DNA of 64,000 nucleotides from the NCBI GenBank assembly GCA_050260675.1, contig JBLNCN010000011.1, positions 752,998 to 816,997 on the forward strand, written 5' to 3'. The position numbers were made by a program, and so were the translations under genes. The DNA is from JBBDIP01 sp050260675. GTDB taxonomy: Bacteria; Bacillota; Sulfobacillia; Fermentithermobacillales; Fermentithermobacillaceae. Each line of letters starts with the position of its first letter. The stretch's first letter is position 1. Shown in pieces: positions 1-9,174 of this stretch. The notes under the pieces are model-generated. The model saw nothing but the letters and a program-made list of their open reading frames with translations, did not search any database and had not been told where the DNA came from.

Positions 1-1226
1 TTTATGGAGCTTAGGCAGAAGCGAAAGAGCCTTGTGTGCCTTCTGGAAGACAGTTCAGCCTCCCAGAGACTGGCATAGGCGAGCAACGCCCTCGGCGTGT
101 ACATTTGGCTAACGTACTGAATGCCACTACCGTTAATCAGCTTGTTCGTCTGCCGGCCCGGTGCAAAAGCATCTAGTGGGTACTTCGGAAGACTCTCCGA
201 TCGAATCCTCTCAGCAATGACTCTAGCTTGTCCTGGTAAAGCTTCAACAAAGACTCTCTTCTTTCCTGCTTCGAGCCATTGGCCCACCAAAGCAAGTGCC
301 GGCTCTCTAATGTAGACCCGCCGCTGAGGATCAAACACTGTCTCAAACTTGCGCTCAATCTTTGTGACCCCGGATCTACGGTTGGCGACTTTGCCGACCA
401 AAGCCCTACAGTGGGGACACATGAAGCTGGGACCGGCTTCATTATTGCCGATAGCATCATAAAAGGAGAACTCTGAGGTACAGACAGGACACACGAAAAC
501 GTCGGACCATAGAGCGGCTGCCACACGTCGGCCTCTATCTTCATAGAGCCAGGATAAGGTGCTCTCTACCTTATCAATGACAGACATTGCTTCATCTGCA
601 AAGTCGTCAAGGCTATGAAGGTCTGTATAGTTACGGGCAATGAAGGTCGCTACTGGTGAAAGGTCGGAGAGGATTGCGCGTCTCTTACCCAGTCTTCCTA
701 TCGGAACGTTTCCATCATATACCGCACCTTCTTGCGTAACTCGGTAGTGTAGCGACTCCACCGAGGCTGTGTCTCCACACAATACTGCTGCAACACCAGT
801 CATGCCGGTACCGCAGAAGCCATCAAAGACCACATCTCCGGGATCGGTGTAATGAAGTATGTACCTCATGATGGCCTTGTGCGGAACTTTTGTATGGTAG
901 CTGTGAACTTGGTATACGGGATCGTTTTTGCCATCGCTCACGTCTGCAGCATATTGGTCGCGAAAGGCACCTTGAGTTCGCTTACCTTGACCGTCTACCA
1001 TCTCTGCTACAAAGGGGTTTGGACATGCAGTGTACTGCGGAGGCTCGCTCAGGTCCAGTATGTTCCGTATCGAAGAAGTCTCAGGAAAGCCGCCCGCGAG
1101 CCGAGAGGACGAATCTCCCAGGATACCCTCAAGGATGGATCGGTATCCTTCACCCCTCTCGCGCTCGAAAGTGTCTACCTTTGTAGATCGTTTGGTGTCT
1201 ACAAAAAGCCTACTCTGATCTTTCAT
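1..1226 (-). CDS. DNA methyltransferase, 3' part beyond the left edge
   Basis: Partial gene: the frame opens at an ATG (1226) preceded by GGAG eight bases upstream and stays open for 408 codons to the window edge, so the C-terminus is missing. Seen directly: an SAM-binding motif I, FDGFCGTGMTG, at about residues 134-144; DLSPVA near 188; and a zinc ribbon of two CxxC pairs (CPVC 246-249, CPHC 270-273). The stretch before motif I (SYHTKVPHKAIMRYILHYT) is characteristic of the large DNA methyltransferases found in defence islands. The catalytic NPPY/DPPY motif was not seen and may lie beyond the edge. It overlaps the upstream ATPase gene by 17 bp, so the two are translationally coupled. Likely role: modification of host DNA in a phage-defence system. 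The target base cannot be told from this part. Confidence 0.8.
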   Translation of the reverse strand, partial: MKDQSRLFVDTKRSTKVDTFERERGEGYRSILEGILGDSSSRLAGGFPETSSIRNILDLSEPPQYTACPNPFVAEMVDGQGKRTQGAFRDQYAADVSDGKNDPVYQVHSYHTKVPHKAIMRYILHYTDPGDVVFDGFCGTGMTGVAAVLCGDTASVESLHYRVTQEGAVYDGNVPIGRLGKRRAILSDLSPVATFIARNYTDLHSLDDFADEAMSVIDKVESTLSWLYEDRGRRVAAALWSDVFVCPVCTSEFSFYDAIGNNEAGPSFMCPHCRALVGKVANRRSGVTKIERKFETVFDPQRRVYIREPALALVGQWLEAGKKRVFVEALPGQARVIAERIRSESLPKYPLDAFAPGRQTNKLINGSGIQYVSQMYTPRALLAYASLWEAELSSRRHTRLFRFCLSSI

Positions 1227-4200
1227 CGCCAGTCTCCAGCAGGAAGCGGATGGATTCGGGGTCATCGTCACCGATAGTCTCGTCAAGCCACTTCTCGAAG
1301 AGTACTCGAAGCTCCATCACCTTGAGAGGACCACCCGATCCATGGAACAGGGCTGCGGTGAGGCTCCGGACAGATAGAGTCTTTAGCCTTAGGCCCCTTA
1401 GCAACGCATTAACGGAAGCGACAAAGCTATCATCGACCGGCTCTGGGATTTCCTCGCTGGACAGGAACTGGAGAATTACCGTCTTCTCCTCGTTTGTGAG
1501 AGCCTGCATGAGGGGGCTGTCTCTATGGTCTCTGAGTTCGGCGAGAAGCCTTGAAGTCCACTCACCAAACAAAGAATCGAGCGCTTCTTCACACTGTTGA
1601 AGAACAGCATCTGCGGGAGACTGTCCCTCATAGTTTCTGGGGTCGAACCTTGTCATAGGGTTGAGCGACGTGGGACTTCGTAGCAGTTCTTCGTCGCTAC
1701 AGCCCTGATAGATGGGTAACGACACAATCCTGCTTTCGATCTTGTCAAGTGCCGCCTTGTTTAGACCAGCTATTCGAGAAAGCTTGCTCATCTGCCTGAG
1801 CCTCTGCCCCTGCAGGAGCTGCTTTCTTCGTGTATCTCCATCTCGGGATAGGCTGTACGACCTTTCAAGGCTATGGTAGGTACGAAGAGCCGATTGCGTC
1901 GCTTTCTGAACGGACAAGCCAAGTCCGGCGAAATCCTGATTGGATGGATCTGCGTATGCCTCCCGTAGTCTTCGTTTCACAACCTGGAGGTCGTCCTGAA
2001 ATGCTGGATTATCTTTGAGGATCTCCTCAAATCTGACGAGCGCCGAAAGACTACTATGGTACTGACTCAGGAATTGTAGGAGAGCTTCCAGCTGCTCTAC
2101 TCGACGCAGTAGTTCAGCCAGCTCGGCTATCTCACGCGTCTCGATGCGGAGATTGCTCATCTTGGATTTGTGATTGAGAGGAACAAGGGTCTCAAGAATG
2201 GACTTCGCAGACTCGCAGGTCGCCACCCAGGTGTCGGCGGAAAACGATTCAGAAAAGGGGAGACCACCTTTGACTGTGGCCTCATAGTCCAGCAATCTCT
2301 CCAGAAACACTGACAGGCGACTCTGGAACTCAACCATAGCCGGGCCATACGTCGCTGAATTTGCCAATAAACCCCTATTCACCTTGAGGAGGCTGAAGAG
2401 TTTGGCCCACTTTTCCACTGGTACTGCGCTTGGACGGGATACTCGGACAACCCGGTCCCATTTTGATACTTGCCTGTACATTTCCCTCAGATTCGAGGCA
2501 TCGAACCGGGTATTACCCACACCTGTAATAATGAGATAGCCAGAAGCCACCCCTGCAGCAAGGACGACTAATAGCCACTCAGCCTCGATAGGCTCTCCTT
2601 TCATCCATACCCTACCATCCCTGCTTTCGAAGAGATCGGAGTTGTTGAGAACGTGATTCAGTTCGGGGCCACCGAGACGGACAAGAACCTTCGTTAGCCA
2701 GGGTGACCGCTCTGGTATGGCGACGGTGTCCTCGTATAGCCCCAGAGCAGAGAGAACCGCCCTTCCCATAGTCGTAGCCATACCCGTCTCACATAGTATC
2801 TCGAGAGCTGCTTGAGCGATTTGTTCTCTTGTATTCTCACGAACCTCTATGGCGAACGAGGGGTACCCCGGATACTTTCGGTCAAAGTGGGAAGCAAACA
2901 TTAGCTGACTCAAAGTATCAAACTTGTCTTTGAGTACGCTATTGGCTCTCGATGGCGCAAGATCCGCCAGCCACTCGCCCAAGGACCGTCTCCTACCGTC
3001 GAACCTGACCGAGAGCCACGTGTTGGCGTTCGTGTTCAGCAATGGTATGACTACTTCTAGGCGATTCCTGGCGATGCGTTCGTACGCCAAATGTTCGTCA
3101 CCCTTGCACTCCGCAGCACGTTCCTTCGCAGCAGCGTACTCTCGGACCATATCCAGGAACGTACCCTCGTCATTCTCGGCTTCAGACCCCACCTTCTCGA
3201 ATCTCGATGGCGGAAAGTCCTCGAGAAACCAATATGCCTCATCGGGCTTATCGTCCCAGGATTCCTGGACACCGAGGACTCTTCGCGAGGGCACAATAAA
3301 GAGGTAGAAGTCCTTTGGAGGCTGTGCAGTTGACCTTTGCCCCGGGAAACCAAAGAACAACCAGCCGGGCCTATCCACACCTTTTTCCTTCCACACAAGG
3401 CTATACTCCCATAATCGTCCTTCTGAAATGGGTCGTACACTGTCGATCTCTAGAGCTCTGGCAAACACCTCGTTCAGATACCGTAGAAGGGTATCCTTAC
3501 GAAGCGTCCTGGCCACAGTCGCCACGTGCTGATCATAATCGACATCACGTGTTGGATCGATGAAGTACTGACCGGAAGTCTCGGAGTAGCTAAGGAACTG
3601 ACCGTTAGCGGCTTCTCTAGCCTTATCGAGTAATCGCTTTGCCGCCAAGGTCAGGAAGTTTGGATCCTGAACGGGGACACTTGTCTCCCATAGAAGGCTA
3701 TTCTTGAGATCGCCTGGAGTCATGCCGACAGGTGTGTTGATGCCGTCAGTAGTCAGCCGGTTAACTGCCAACCCGTAGATGAGCCTAAGGGCGGCGCCTT
3801 CATCACGTGGGTCAAGGAATCGGCCGGCAATATGCGATCGTATTGTGACCACGTTCTGAACTACTTTGGCGATTTCTGAGTTCGCTCGCAGGCCCTGGTC
3901 CGCTTCTATATGACGCCAGTATTTGTCGGCTGTCACAAGATCGAGGTGCCCTCCATCGATCTCTCGGTCAACTAGAGACCGAGCCTCCCGAGATAGGACT
4001 GTTAGGATCTCTCTCCGCTCCACCACAAAAACTCGCTGGAATTCCTGGAGAAACGATGGATGGGCAGGAAACAGCGATACAAATCGCTCGATCTCGGAAG
4101 GGAGCACCTCATAGAGTGGGAATAGCGGTTTGAGGACATCCCGGATTCGCTCCCTCTGTTCAGCCGTTTTCTGAAAGAGGTATCTTTCCACTAGTTCTTC

Positions 4201-4953
4201 GATTCCTTTGCCATCAATGACAAAGTCGTAGAACCTTTGCTTCACGCGATTTACTGCCGAGGCAACGTGATTGAAACGGGGATTGCTAAACAAAGACTGC
4301 TGGAGTCCTGCAACGAATCGGAATCGTGAACCATCGCAGAACTCTCCAAGGGCCTGTAGTACCGAGAGGTCAAGCACGAGGGCCTGCTCGTCTCTTGTGT
4401 CGAGGTAACCGAGCAGTTCATCTATGACAAGCAGTACGCCCATGCCGGGACAGTATGAATCAAAAGATTCCATGAAACGCATGAACTCGTATTTCACATT
4501 TGGGACTTCGCTTTGTGTGCGGAACTGGAAGGTGAAACCTACGGAGCGAGCTAGGGCGCAGAGCTCATCGGCCACCATCTCATAGAGCGACATCATCGTT
4601 CCAGCGATCTGTAGTCGGCGAACCTTGAAATGGCCAGCGAGTAGGCGCATTTTCTCACGCCAGGACTCATCCCGAACATACTCCAGATAGCTGGCGTCCT
4701 CTGCTATGAGGGAAACGAAGCTCATTACGTGACTCTTTCCAGTGCCATAGTTACCGACAACAAATATGCCCTTACCTTCGATGCCGCGCCCGAGGTCGAG
4801 CTGAGGTATAGCGACCGACTCCAAGGCCCTGCCGAGACTCGGAGTTATGACGAAAGTCGAGATAAGCCGCTTGGCTTTGGTTCTGTTGTCTGCATCGTTT
4901 ATCTTTATCACAGTCTCAATGGGGTTAAGGGTGAACAGGTCTCCGTACTTCAC
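1210..4953 (-). CDS. BrxC/PglY-like large P-loop ATPase (DUF6079-like)
   Basis: A protein of about 1247 residues. A GTG at 4953 is chosen because it gives the family-like start (V)KYGDLFTLNPIETVI; an in-frame TTG 24 bp upstream is the alternative. Walker A GNYGTGKSH is near residues 67-75 and Walker B VLLVIDELLGYL near 173-184. The rest is a long, mostly helical region with no recognised enzymatic motif. Size, N-terminus and P-loop fit the DUF6079 group related to the BrxC/PglY ATPases of BREX and Pgl defence systems. The following gene is a DNA methyltransferase overlapping it by 17 bp, as in such loci. The region looks less G+C rich than the chemotaxis genes next to it, which suggests horizontal acquisition. 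Assignment to a particular defence type is not possible because the locus runs off the window. Confidence 0.75.
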   Translation of the reverse strand: MKYGDLFTLNPIETVIKINDADNRTKAKRLISTFVITPSLGRALESVAIPQLDLGRGIEGKGIFVVGNYGTGKSHVMSFVSLIAEDASYLEYVRDESWREKMRLLAGHFKVRRLQIAGTMMSLYEMVADELCALARSVGFTFQFRTQSEVPNVKYEFMRFMESFDSYCPGMGVLLVIDELLGYLDTRDEQALVLDLSVLQALGEFCDGSRFRFVAGLQQSLFSNPRFNHVASAVNRVKQRFYDFVIDGKGIEELVERYLFQKTAEQRERIRDVLKPLFPLYEVLPSEIERFVSLFPAHPSFLQEFQRVFVVERREILTVLSREARSLVDREIDGGHLDLVTADKYWRHIEADQGLRANSEIAKVVQNVVTIRSHIAGRFLDPRDEGAALRLIYGLAVNRLTTDGINTPVGMTPGDLKNSLLWETSVPVQDPNFLTLAAKRLLDKAREAANGQFLSYSETSGQYFIDPTRDVDYDQHVATVARTLRKDTLLRYLNEVFARALEIDSVRPISEGRLWEYSLVWKEKGVDRPGWLFFGFPGQRSTAQPPKDFYLFIVPSRRVLGVQESWDDKPDEAYWFLEDFPPSRFEKVGSEAENDEGTFLDMVREYAAAKERAAECKGDEHLAYERIARNRLEVVIPLLNTNANTWLSVRFDGRRRSLGEWLADLAPSRANSVLKDKFDTLSQLMFASHFDRKYPGYPSFAIEVRENTREQIAQAALEILCETGMATTMGRAVLSALGLYEDTVAIPERSPWLTKVLVRLGGPELNHVLNNSDLFESRDGRVWMKGEPIEAEWLLVVLAAGVASGYLIITGVGNTRFDASNLREMYRQVSKWDRVVRVSRPSAVPVEKWAKLFSLLKVNRGLLANSATYGPAMVEFQSRLSVFLERLLDYEATVKGGLPFSESFSADTWVATCESAKSILETLVPLNHKSKMSNLRIETREIAELAELLRRVEQLEALLQFLSQYHSSLSALVRFEEILKDNPAFQDDLQVVKRRLREAYADPSNQDFAGLGLSVQKATQSALRTYHSLERSYSLSRDGDTRRKQLLQGQRLRQMSKLSRIAGLNKAALDKIESRIVSLPIYQGCSDEELLRSPTSLNPMTRFDPRNYEGQSPADAVLQQCEEALDSLFGEWTSRLLAELRDHRDSPLMQALTNEEKTVILQFLSSEEIPEPVDDSFVASVNALLRGLRLKTLSVRSLTAALFHGSGGPLKVMELRVLFEKWLDETIGDDDPESIRFLLETGDERSE

Positions 4954-5191
4954 TAGAAAGCCACCGCCTTCAAGCAAACTTCAGGTTCTGCCCTTACAAG
5001 GAAAGGCTTTCGTCACTAGAGGGAGACATTCCTGGTAGACGGGTCGGATGTGTATTTCAAGCAGCTCCAGGACAATCAGGGTCACCTGGATCTCTTGCTC
5101 TCTTCTCCGTCGGCCCGGGTCCAAACCGCGCGGTGGTCAGGGACTGTATTAGTCAGTCAGGCACTCAATAATGCAGCAACAAGCCAGTCCC

Positions 5192-6424
5192 CTACTTCGT
5201 GTACTGCACCCCGTCGGTATACCTGTTGCCGGGGTTCCAGAGCATGTAGGTCTCAATACCGTGCTCAAACAGGGCCTCTATCTGACCGCGTACTTCCGCA
5301 GGGCCGTACTTGATGCGCATGGAGAAGTCCTGCAGCCAGGGACGTATCTTCGACCGGAGCCCGGCGGTGCGCTCCTGAGCCTCGTCCATCGCCTTGCTGA
5401 CCACTTCTTTCGGGTGCGCCTCCGGCACTTGGAAACCGTATATGCCGGCGTTGAAGTAGTGGGACGGGTAGACCATCGGGCATATGAAGTCGACGGAGTC
5501 GGCTACCTCCTCCAGCTTCTGTCCAATGCCCATGTCGTCGACGGCGATGGTGACGAACCCGAAAATGTCGGCGCCCAGGTAGGCCCTATCGCCGATCTCC
5601 TCTGACATGTACTTCAGGAAGGCGGCTATGGCGTCACCGCGGCCGTTGAATTCCGAATGGCCCGGCATCAGCACGGAACCGCTGGTCTCCATGCCCCGCG
5701 AGTTGTCGGGGAAGCGCACGTAGTCCAGCTGTATCTCATCAAAACCCATGTCCAGCGCCCATAGTGCGACATCCCGTACGTACTCCCAGTTCTTCCTGTC
5801 GTACGGATTGAGCCATATCATACCGTCTCTGGCGCGCCAAAGGCTCCCGTCGGCGTTCCTTATCGCCCTCTCGGGCTCTGCTTTGGCGCGGTAAGGGTCC
5901 TGAAAAGCCACGATGCGGGCTATCATGTAGTAGTCCTGATCGTGAAGCACGCTCACAAGAGCGGGAAAGTGGGGGTAATGGGCTGGAAGAGCAGGCACGT
6001 TCTCCGGCGGCGTCGTGGGCACCCTGCCGGAATTGTCCTTTACGTCGATCACGAACGAGTTGAGTCCGTCATGACCCCTCACGAACTCCATGATGGACCG
6101 CATGATCGAGGGCGTCCCCGCCGAGTCCATGGTGAGGTAGACTGCCTTGGCGGTAAGGGCCTTCTCCATCGGAGCGCGCAAATCCGCGGGCGCCGGAGGT
6201 TCCATTATGATCCCGGGCGGCTCAACAGGAACCGGCTCACCACCGAGGAACAACACGGCCCACTCGCCCAGATATCCCGCGCGCCCTGCAAAAAAGGCGC
6301 TTAGGAGCGCGATCGCCGTGAGGCTGTATAGCGCGATCTTCCTCTCTCGCATCTTGCGCAGTCGGCGTAGCTCAGCAGCATCAGTAGTAGTGGCAGCAAC
6401 CTCTCGGCGATTCGCGTCCGGCAT
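5192..6424 (-). CDS. Putative glycoside hydrolase (COG1306/DUF4015 type), membrane anchored
   Basis: About 410 residues. The ATG at 6424 is preferred because GGAGAG lies six bases upstream; an ATG 15 bp earlier lacks a good RBS. The N-terminus is basic (RRLRKMRERK), followed by a hydrophobic segment of about 20 residues (LYSLTAIALLSAFFAG) acting as signal anchor, so the catalytic part is extracellular. The rest is a TIM-barrel-like domain with AVYLTMDSAG, FVIDVKDNSG, DEIQLDYVRFP and ADIFGFV, the signatures of the COG1306 putative glycoside hydrolases. Asp and Glu residues in DEIQLDYVRFP are catalytic candidates by analogy. The substrate is unknown; a cell-wall or exopolysaccharide glycan is likely. 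It stands alone, downstream of cheX and separated from it by a hairpin and short repeats. Confidence 0.75.
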   Translation of the reverse strand: MPDANRREVAATTTDAAELRRLRKMRERKIALYSLTAIALLSAFFAGRAGYLGEWAVLFLGGEPVPVEPPGIIMEPPAPADLRAPMEKALTAKAVYLTMDSAGTPSIMRSIMEFVRGHDGLNSFVIDVKDNSGRVPTTPPENVPALPAHYPHFPALVSVLHDQDYYMIARIVAFQDPYRAKAEPERAIRNADGSLWRARDGMIWLNPYDRKNWEYVRDVALWALDMGFDEIQLDYVRFPDNSRGMETSGSVLMPGHSEFNGRGDAIAAFLKYMSEEIGDRAYLGADIFGFVTIAVDDMGIGQKLEEVADSVDFICPMVYPSHYFNAGIYGFQVPEAHPKEVVSKAMDEAQERTAGLRSKIRPWLQDFSMRIKYGPAEVRGQIEALFEHGIETYMLWNPGNRYTDGVQYTK

Positions 6425-6611
6425 CAGTGGCTCTCCCATTTCTTGCCTGCTAGACGAGGCAATTACAGCTCATTTCTCTACGTGACGAGGGAATACCTCT
6501 CGCTGTTTCCACCCGAACGCAACCTGGCAGCTCTATTCTCAGAGAACATGCAACCAACATGCACTACTCCAGGCTGATGTGCATTCCTAACAGCACTACT
6601 TTGGGAATGCA

Positions 6612-6657
6612 TGAAACCTGTAAGCACTTCCCCACGAGGATGTGCTTACAGGTTTCA
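6612..6657. terminator. Perfect 16-bp inverted repeat after cheX
   Basis: Arms TGAAACCTGTAAGCAC (6612-6627) and its exact complement (6642-6657) enclose a 14-base loop. A second, weaker hairpin (TGCATTCC / GGAATGCA, 8 bp) lies directly next to it at about 6579-6612. The pair sits between the end of the che operon and the following gene. There is no T-run after the stem on the minus strand, so it may be a Rho-independent terminator only in a loose sense, or an mRNA-stabilising or processing element. Confidence 0.5.
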
Positions 6658-6665
6658 GTCCGGGC

Positions 6666-6730
6666 GTTAGCCGCAATTCTATCGGGGTCAGCCGCAGTTC
6701 TATTAAGCGTCAGCCGCGATCCTACTTCTT
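6666..6730. repeat. Three imperfect 21-22 bp tandem repeats overlapping the cheX stop
   Basis: Copies begin at 6666, 6687 and 6709 with the shared core GT(C/T)AGCCGC followed by (A/G)(A/G/T)TTCTAT or a variant. The third copy runs into the stop codon of cheX at 6722. The function is unknown; replication slippage at the gene end is the simplest origin. Confidence 0.5.
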
Positions 6731-7195
6731 GCTGTAATACCGAAGGGCCACTGATATCTCAATGAGCCCCACCGGCAGCTCGATGGGGATGACAAGCCTT
6801 TGGATGTCCACGGTGGATATCATGACACCCTTGCCGGCGATGATGGTGGGCGGAGTGAGCTTGCAGATGTAGCCGTGCTCCTCAAGACCTGCCGCGGCCT
6901 GACCGGTGATGATGTTCCCCATTTCAGCGATGGACGACTCGGCCAGCTCGTTGAACATCGGGACCGGCTCCCCCAAAAGGGTTGCGGCAATCCCCTTGGC
7001 CGTCTTTTCTGACATGCTGTACAGCACCGTGCCCTCGGCATCACCCGCGACTCCCAGGGCCACGTTGACCTCTCCGGACGTAGCCTTGGATGACTCCAGC
7101 CGAAGCTGCCCCCTGGTTACTTCCATGCTCAGCTCCGTCTGAAGGAACTTGTACGCGGCATCCAAGAACGGGTTTACCAGACCGGCTTTGAACAT
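6722..7195 (-). CDS. cheX: Chemotaxis protein CheX (CheY-P phosphatase family)
   Basis: 157 residues, ATG preceded by GGGAGGT. CheX-type fold: the central motif ELAESSIAEMGNIITG carries the conserved E-x2-N active-site pattern used to position the water that hydrolyses CheY-P. CheX normally works as a dimer in the cytoplasm. It is the last gene of the che operon, six bases after cheR. The operon also carries cheC and cheD but no cheZ, which is the usual Bacillota arrangement for adaptation and signal termination. Related CheC proteins are the only serious alternative, but the single phosphatase helix and the length favour CheX. Confidence 0.85.
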   Translation of the reverse strand: MFKAGLVNPFLDAAYKFLQTELSMEVTRGQLRLESSKATSGEVNVALGVAGDAEGTVLYSMSEKTAKGIAATLLGEPVPMFNELAESSIAEMGNIITGQAAAGLEEHGYICKLTPPTIIAGKGVMISTVDIQRLVIPIELPVGLIEISVALRYYSKK

Positions 7196-7201
7196 CGTGA
7201 A

Positions 7202-8104
7202 TTACCTCCCGTCTCTAGTCGCCAACCGCCGGTAGAAGAACGGCTGCATCTGAACAAGACCGAACATGCCGGGGTTGAATATTGCTTCGGTGGCGCCGGT
7301 GAACAGGACGCCACCTTCTCTCAATGAGTTTGCTAGGCCAGCGATGACCTGGTTCTTGCCTTTGTCAGTGAAGTAGATCAGCACATTTCTGCACATTACC
7401 AGGTCGAGGCCGCTCGGATACTGATCGGAAAGCAGGTTCTTGCGGCGGAAAGAGACCATTTTCCGCAGGGTCTCGTTGGCCAGGTAACCCGTCCCGTCAG
7501 GGACGAAGTACTTGACAAGGAGACTCCGCGGGATGCCCGCCACCTCTTCCTTGGTGTAGACAGCAGCCTCAGCCTTCTTGAGGCTTGGCTCGTCGATGTC
7601 GGTCCCAAGGACCGTGCTACCCACGGCGCCCGCCTCGCACAGCGTGATCGCCAGGGTGTACGCTTCCTGCCCCGCTGACGAGCCTGCACTCCAGGCCTTG
7701 ATCCCTCCACCTTGGTGGATAAGAGCCGGGAGCACCTTCTCGCGAAGGACCTTCCACTGGTCCGGGTTCCTGAAGAACTCGGAAACATTGATTGTGAGGA
7801 AATCCACCAGCGCTCGCAGCTTGGCGGGGTCTCTTTGCACCGAATTCGCCAGGGATGTGAAGTCCGGCATCCCGTTACGCGACCGATAGCTCTCGAGCCG
7901 CCTGTGCATCTGCTGGCCTTTGTAGCTTTCAAGGTCTATGGACGTCAGCTTCTTGACCTTCTGGCAGAAGTGCACGTAGTCCAGACCGTAGGTACGAATG
8001 TCGTCGCGATCGACTGTCTGACTCCTGGGCTTCTTTGCTGAGGCAGACGCCGGCAGTCCCAGCCCTGGTCCCTGCTCGAGTTGCTCGAGATCGCCGCCCA
8101 TCAT
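7202..8104 (-). CDS. cheR: Chemoreceptor glutamate methyltransferase CheR
   Basis: 300 residues. It transfers methyl groups from S-adenosylmethionine to glutamates of chemoreceptors. Motifs seen: the N-terminal receptor-binding helical domain with SYKGQQMHRRLESYRSRNG, then the SAM-binding domain with SEFFRNPDQW, AGSSAGQEAYTLAI, GTDIDEPSLKKA and LVMCRNVLIYF, all typical of CheR. An extra N-terminal tail of about 40 Ser/Ala/Gly-rich residues precedes the domain; translation could start a little further in. The gene overlaps cheB by 4 bp (ATGA type), so methylase and methylesterase are translationally coupled. No chemoreceptor is encoded in the window. Confidence 0.92.
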   Translation of the reverse strand: MMGGDLEQLEQGPGLGLPASASAKKPRSQTVDRDDIRTYGLDYVHFCQKVKKLTSIDLESYKGQQMHRRLESYRSRNGMPDFTSLANSVQRDPAKLRALVDFLTINVSEFFRNPDQWKVLREKVLPALIHQGGGIKAWSAGSSAGQEAYTLAITLCEAGAVGSTVLGTDIDEPSLKKAEAAVYTKEEVAGIPRSLLVKYFVPDGTGYLANETLRKMVSFRRKNLLSDQYPSGLDLVMCRNVLIYFTDKGKNQVIAGLANSLREGGVLFTGATEAIFNPGMFGLVQMQPFFYRRLATRDGR

Positions 8105-9174
8105 GCTCCCTCCTCAACGTCCCTGGCGAACCGCGTGATCGCGCCTGCGATCTTGGTAAGCGGCAGGACCTTGTGGGACGCACCGAGTTCTATGCACGCT
8201 CTGGGCATTCCCCAGACCACGGACGTTGCTTCATCTTGACAGAAAACTGTAGCGCCCAAGGACCGCGCCATCTTTGCCCCCTTGGCGCCGTCAAACCCCA
8301 TGCCTGTAAGGATGACGACCAGGAGTTTGGGGCCGAAGACAGGGCCTGCGTCCATGAGAGTTACATCGACGGAAGGCCTCACGCCGTGCACAGGCTCGCT
8401 CTGATCCAAGTGGATGCAAGGGTGCTTATCGGCAACCACTCTTGCGTGCATCCCGCCTGGGGCGACCAGGATGGCTCCTCGCTTGAAGGTGTCTCCCTCG
8501 ACAGCCTCGGCAACCGGCAGAGCGGCCAACCCGTTCAGCCTCACAGCCATTGAGCGGGTGAAGCCTGCCGGCATGTGCTGGACTACCAGCACGCTGCTCG
8601 GCAAATCCCTGGGCAGCTGCGTAAGCACCTCGTCCAGCGCCTGGGGGCCTCCGGTTGACGAACCGATGACGACAAGCGAGCTGGAGAGCCCGCCGCTGGC
8701 CGCCTCGCGACGTTCCGTCTGCTGCCTGGGCAGCCCCCGCCGCCTTTGCCGGAGCCTCGCCGACGCTGCAGCCAACACCTTTCTTACCAATTCGTCGGCT
8801 ATGGGAGAGATATTGATGCGGCTCTCAGGCTTGGCCAGGAAGTCCACGGCGCCCAGAGACAAAGCCTCGAGGGTTGTCTCGGTCCCCTGTCCCGTGAGCG
8901 ACGAGAACATCACCACCGGCACCGGCTTGTGCGCCATGATCCTGCGGAGCGCGGTCAGCCCGTCAACTCTGGGCATCTCGACGTCCATGACGATAACGTG
9001 AGGTGACAGCTCTCCGTTCATCTGCACTGCCTCAGCGCCGTCTCGCGCTTCGCCGACAATCGCAATCCTTGGGCTGGCCTCAAGCGCCCGCCGCAGGAGG
9101 TGTCTCATGAATAGCGAGTCGTCGGCGATGAGAACTCTGACGTCCCTGGCATTCTCCGGAACCTCTACTGGCAC
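8101..9174 (-). CDS. cheB: Chemotaxis response regulator protein-glutamate methylesterase CheB
   Basis: 357 residues with two domains. Residues about 12-130 are a receiver domain (LIADDSLFMRHLL, phospho-acceptor Asp in VIVMDVEMPRVDG, Lys in LAKPE). Residues about 165-350 are the methylesterase with the catalytic triad visible as Ser in GSSTGGPQAL, His in QHMPAGFT and Asp in TGMGFDGAKG. It removes methyl groups from, and deamidates, chemoreceptors when phosphorylated by CheA. It overlaps cheY upstream by 10 bp and cheR downstream by 4 bp. Confidence 0.94.
   Translation of the reverse strand: MPVEVPENARDVRVLIADDSLFMRHLLRRALEASPRIAIVGEARDGAEAVQMNGELSPHVIVMDVEMPRVDGLTALRRIMAHKPVPVVMFSSLTGQGTETTLEALSLGAVDFLAKPESRINISPIADELVRKVLAAASARLRQRRRGLPRQQTERREAASGGLSSSLVVIGSSTGGPQALDEVLTQLPRDLPSSVLVVQHMPAGFTRSMAVRLNGLAALPVAEAVEGDTFKRGAILVAPGGMHARVVADKHPCIHLDQSEPVHGVRPSVDVTLMDAGPVFGPKLLVVILTGMGFDGAKGAKMARSLGATVFCQDEATSVVWGMPRACIELGASHKVLPLTKIAGAITRFARDVEEGA

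Noticed and set aside
4981..5085. A 34-codon minus-strand frame starting with GTG just before the ATPase gene
   Set aside because: No convincing RBS and no recognised family; may be a remnant. Otherwise the 4954-5191 gap shows nothing.
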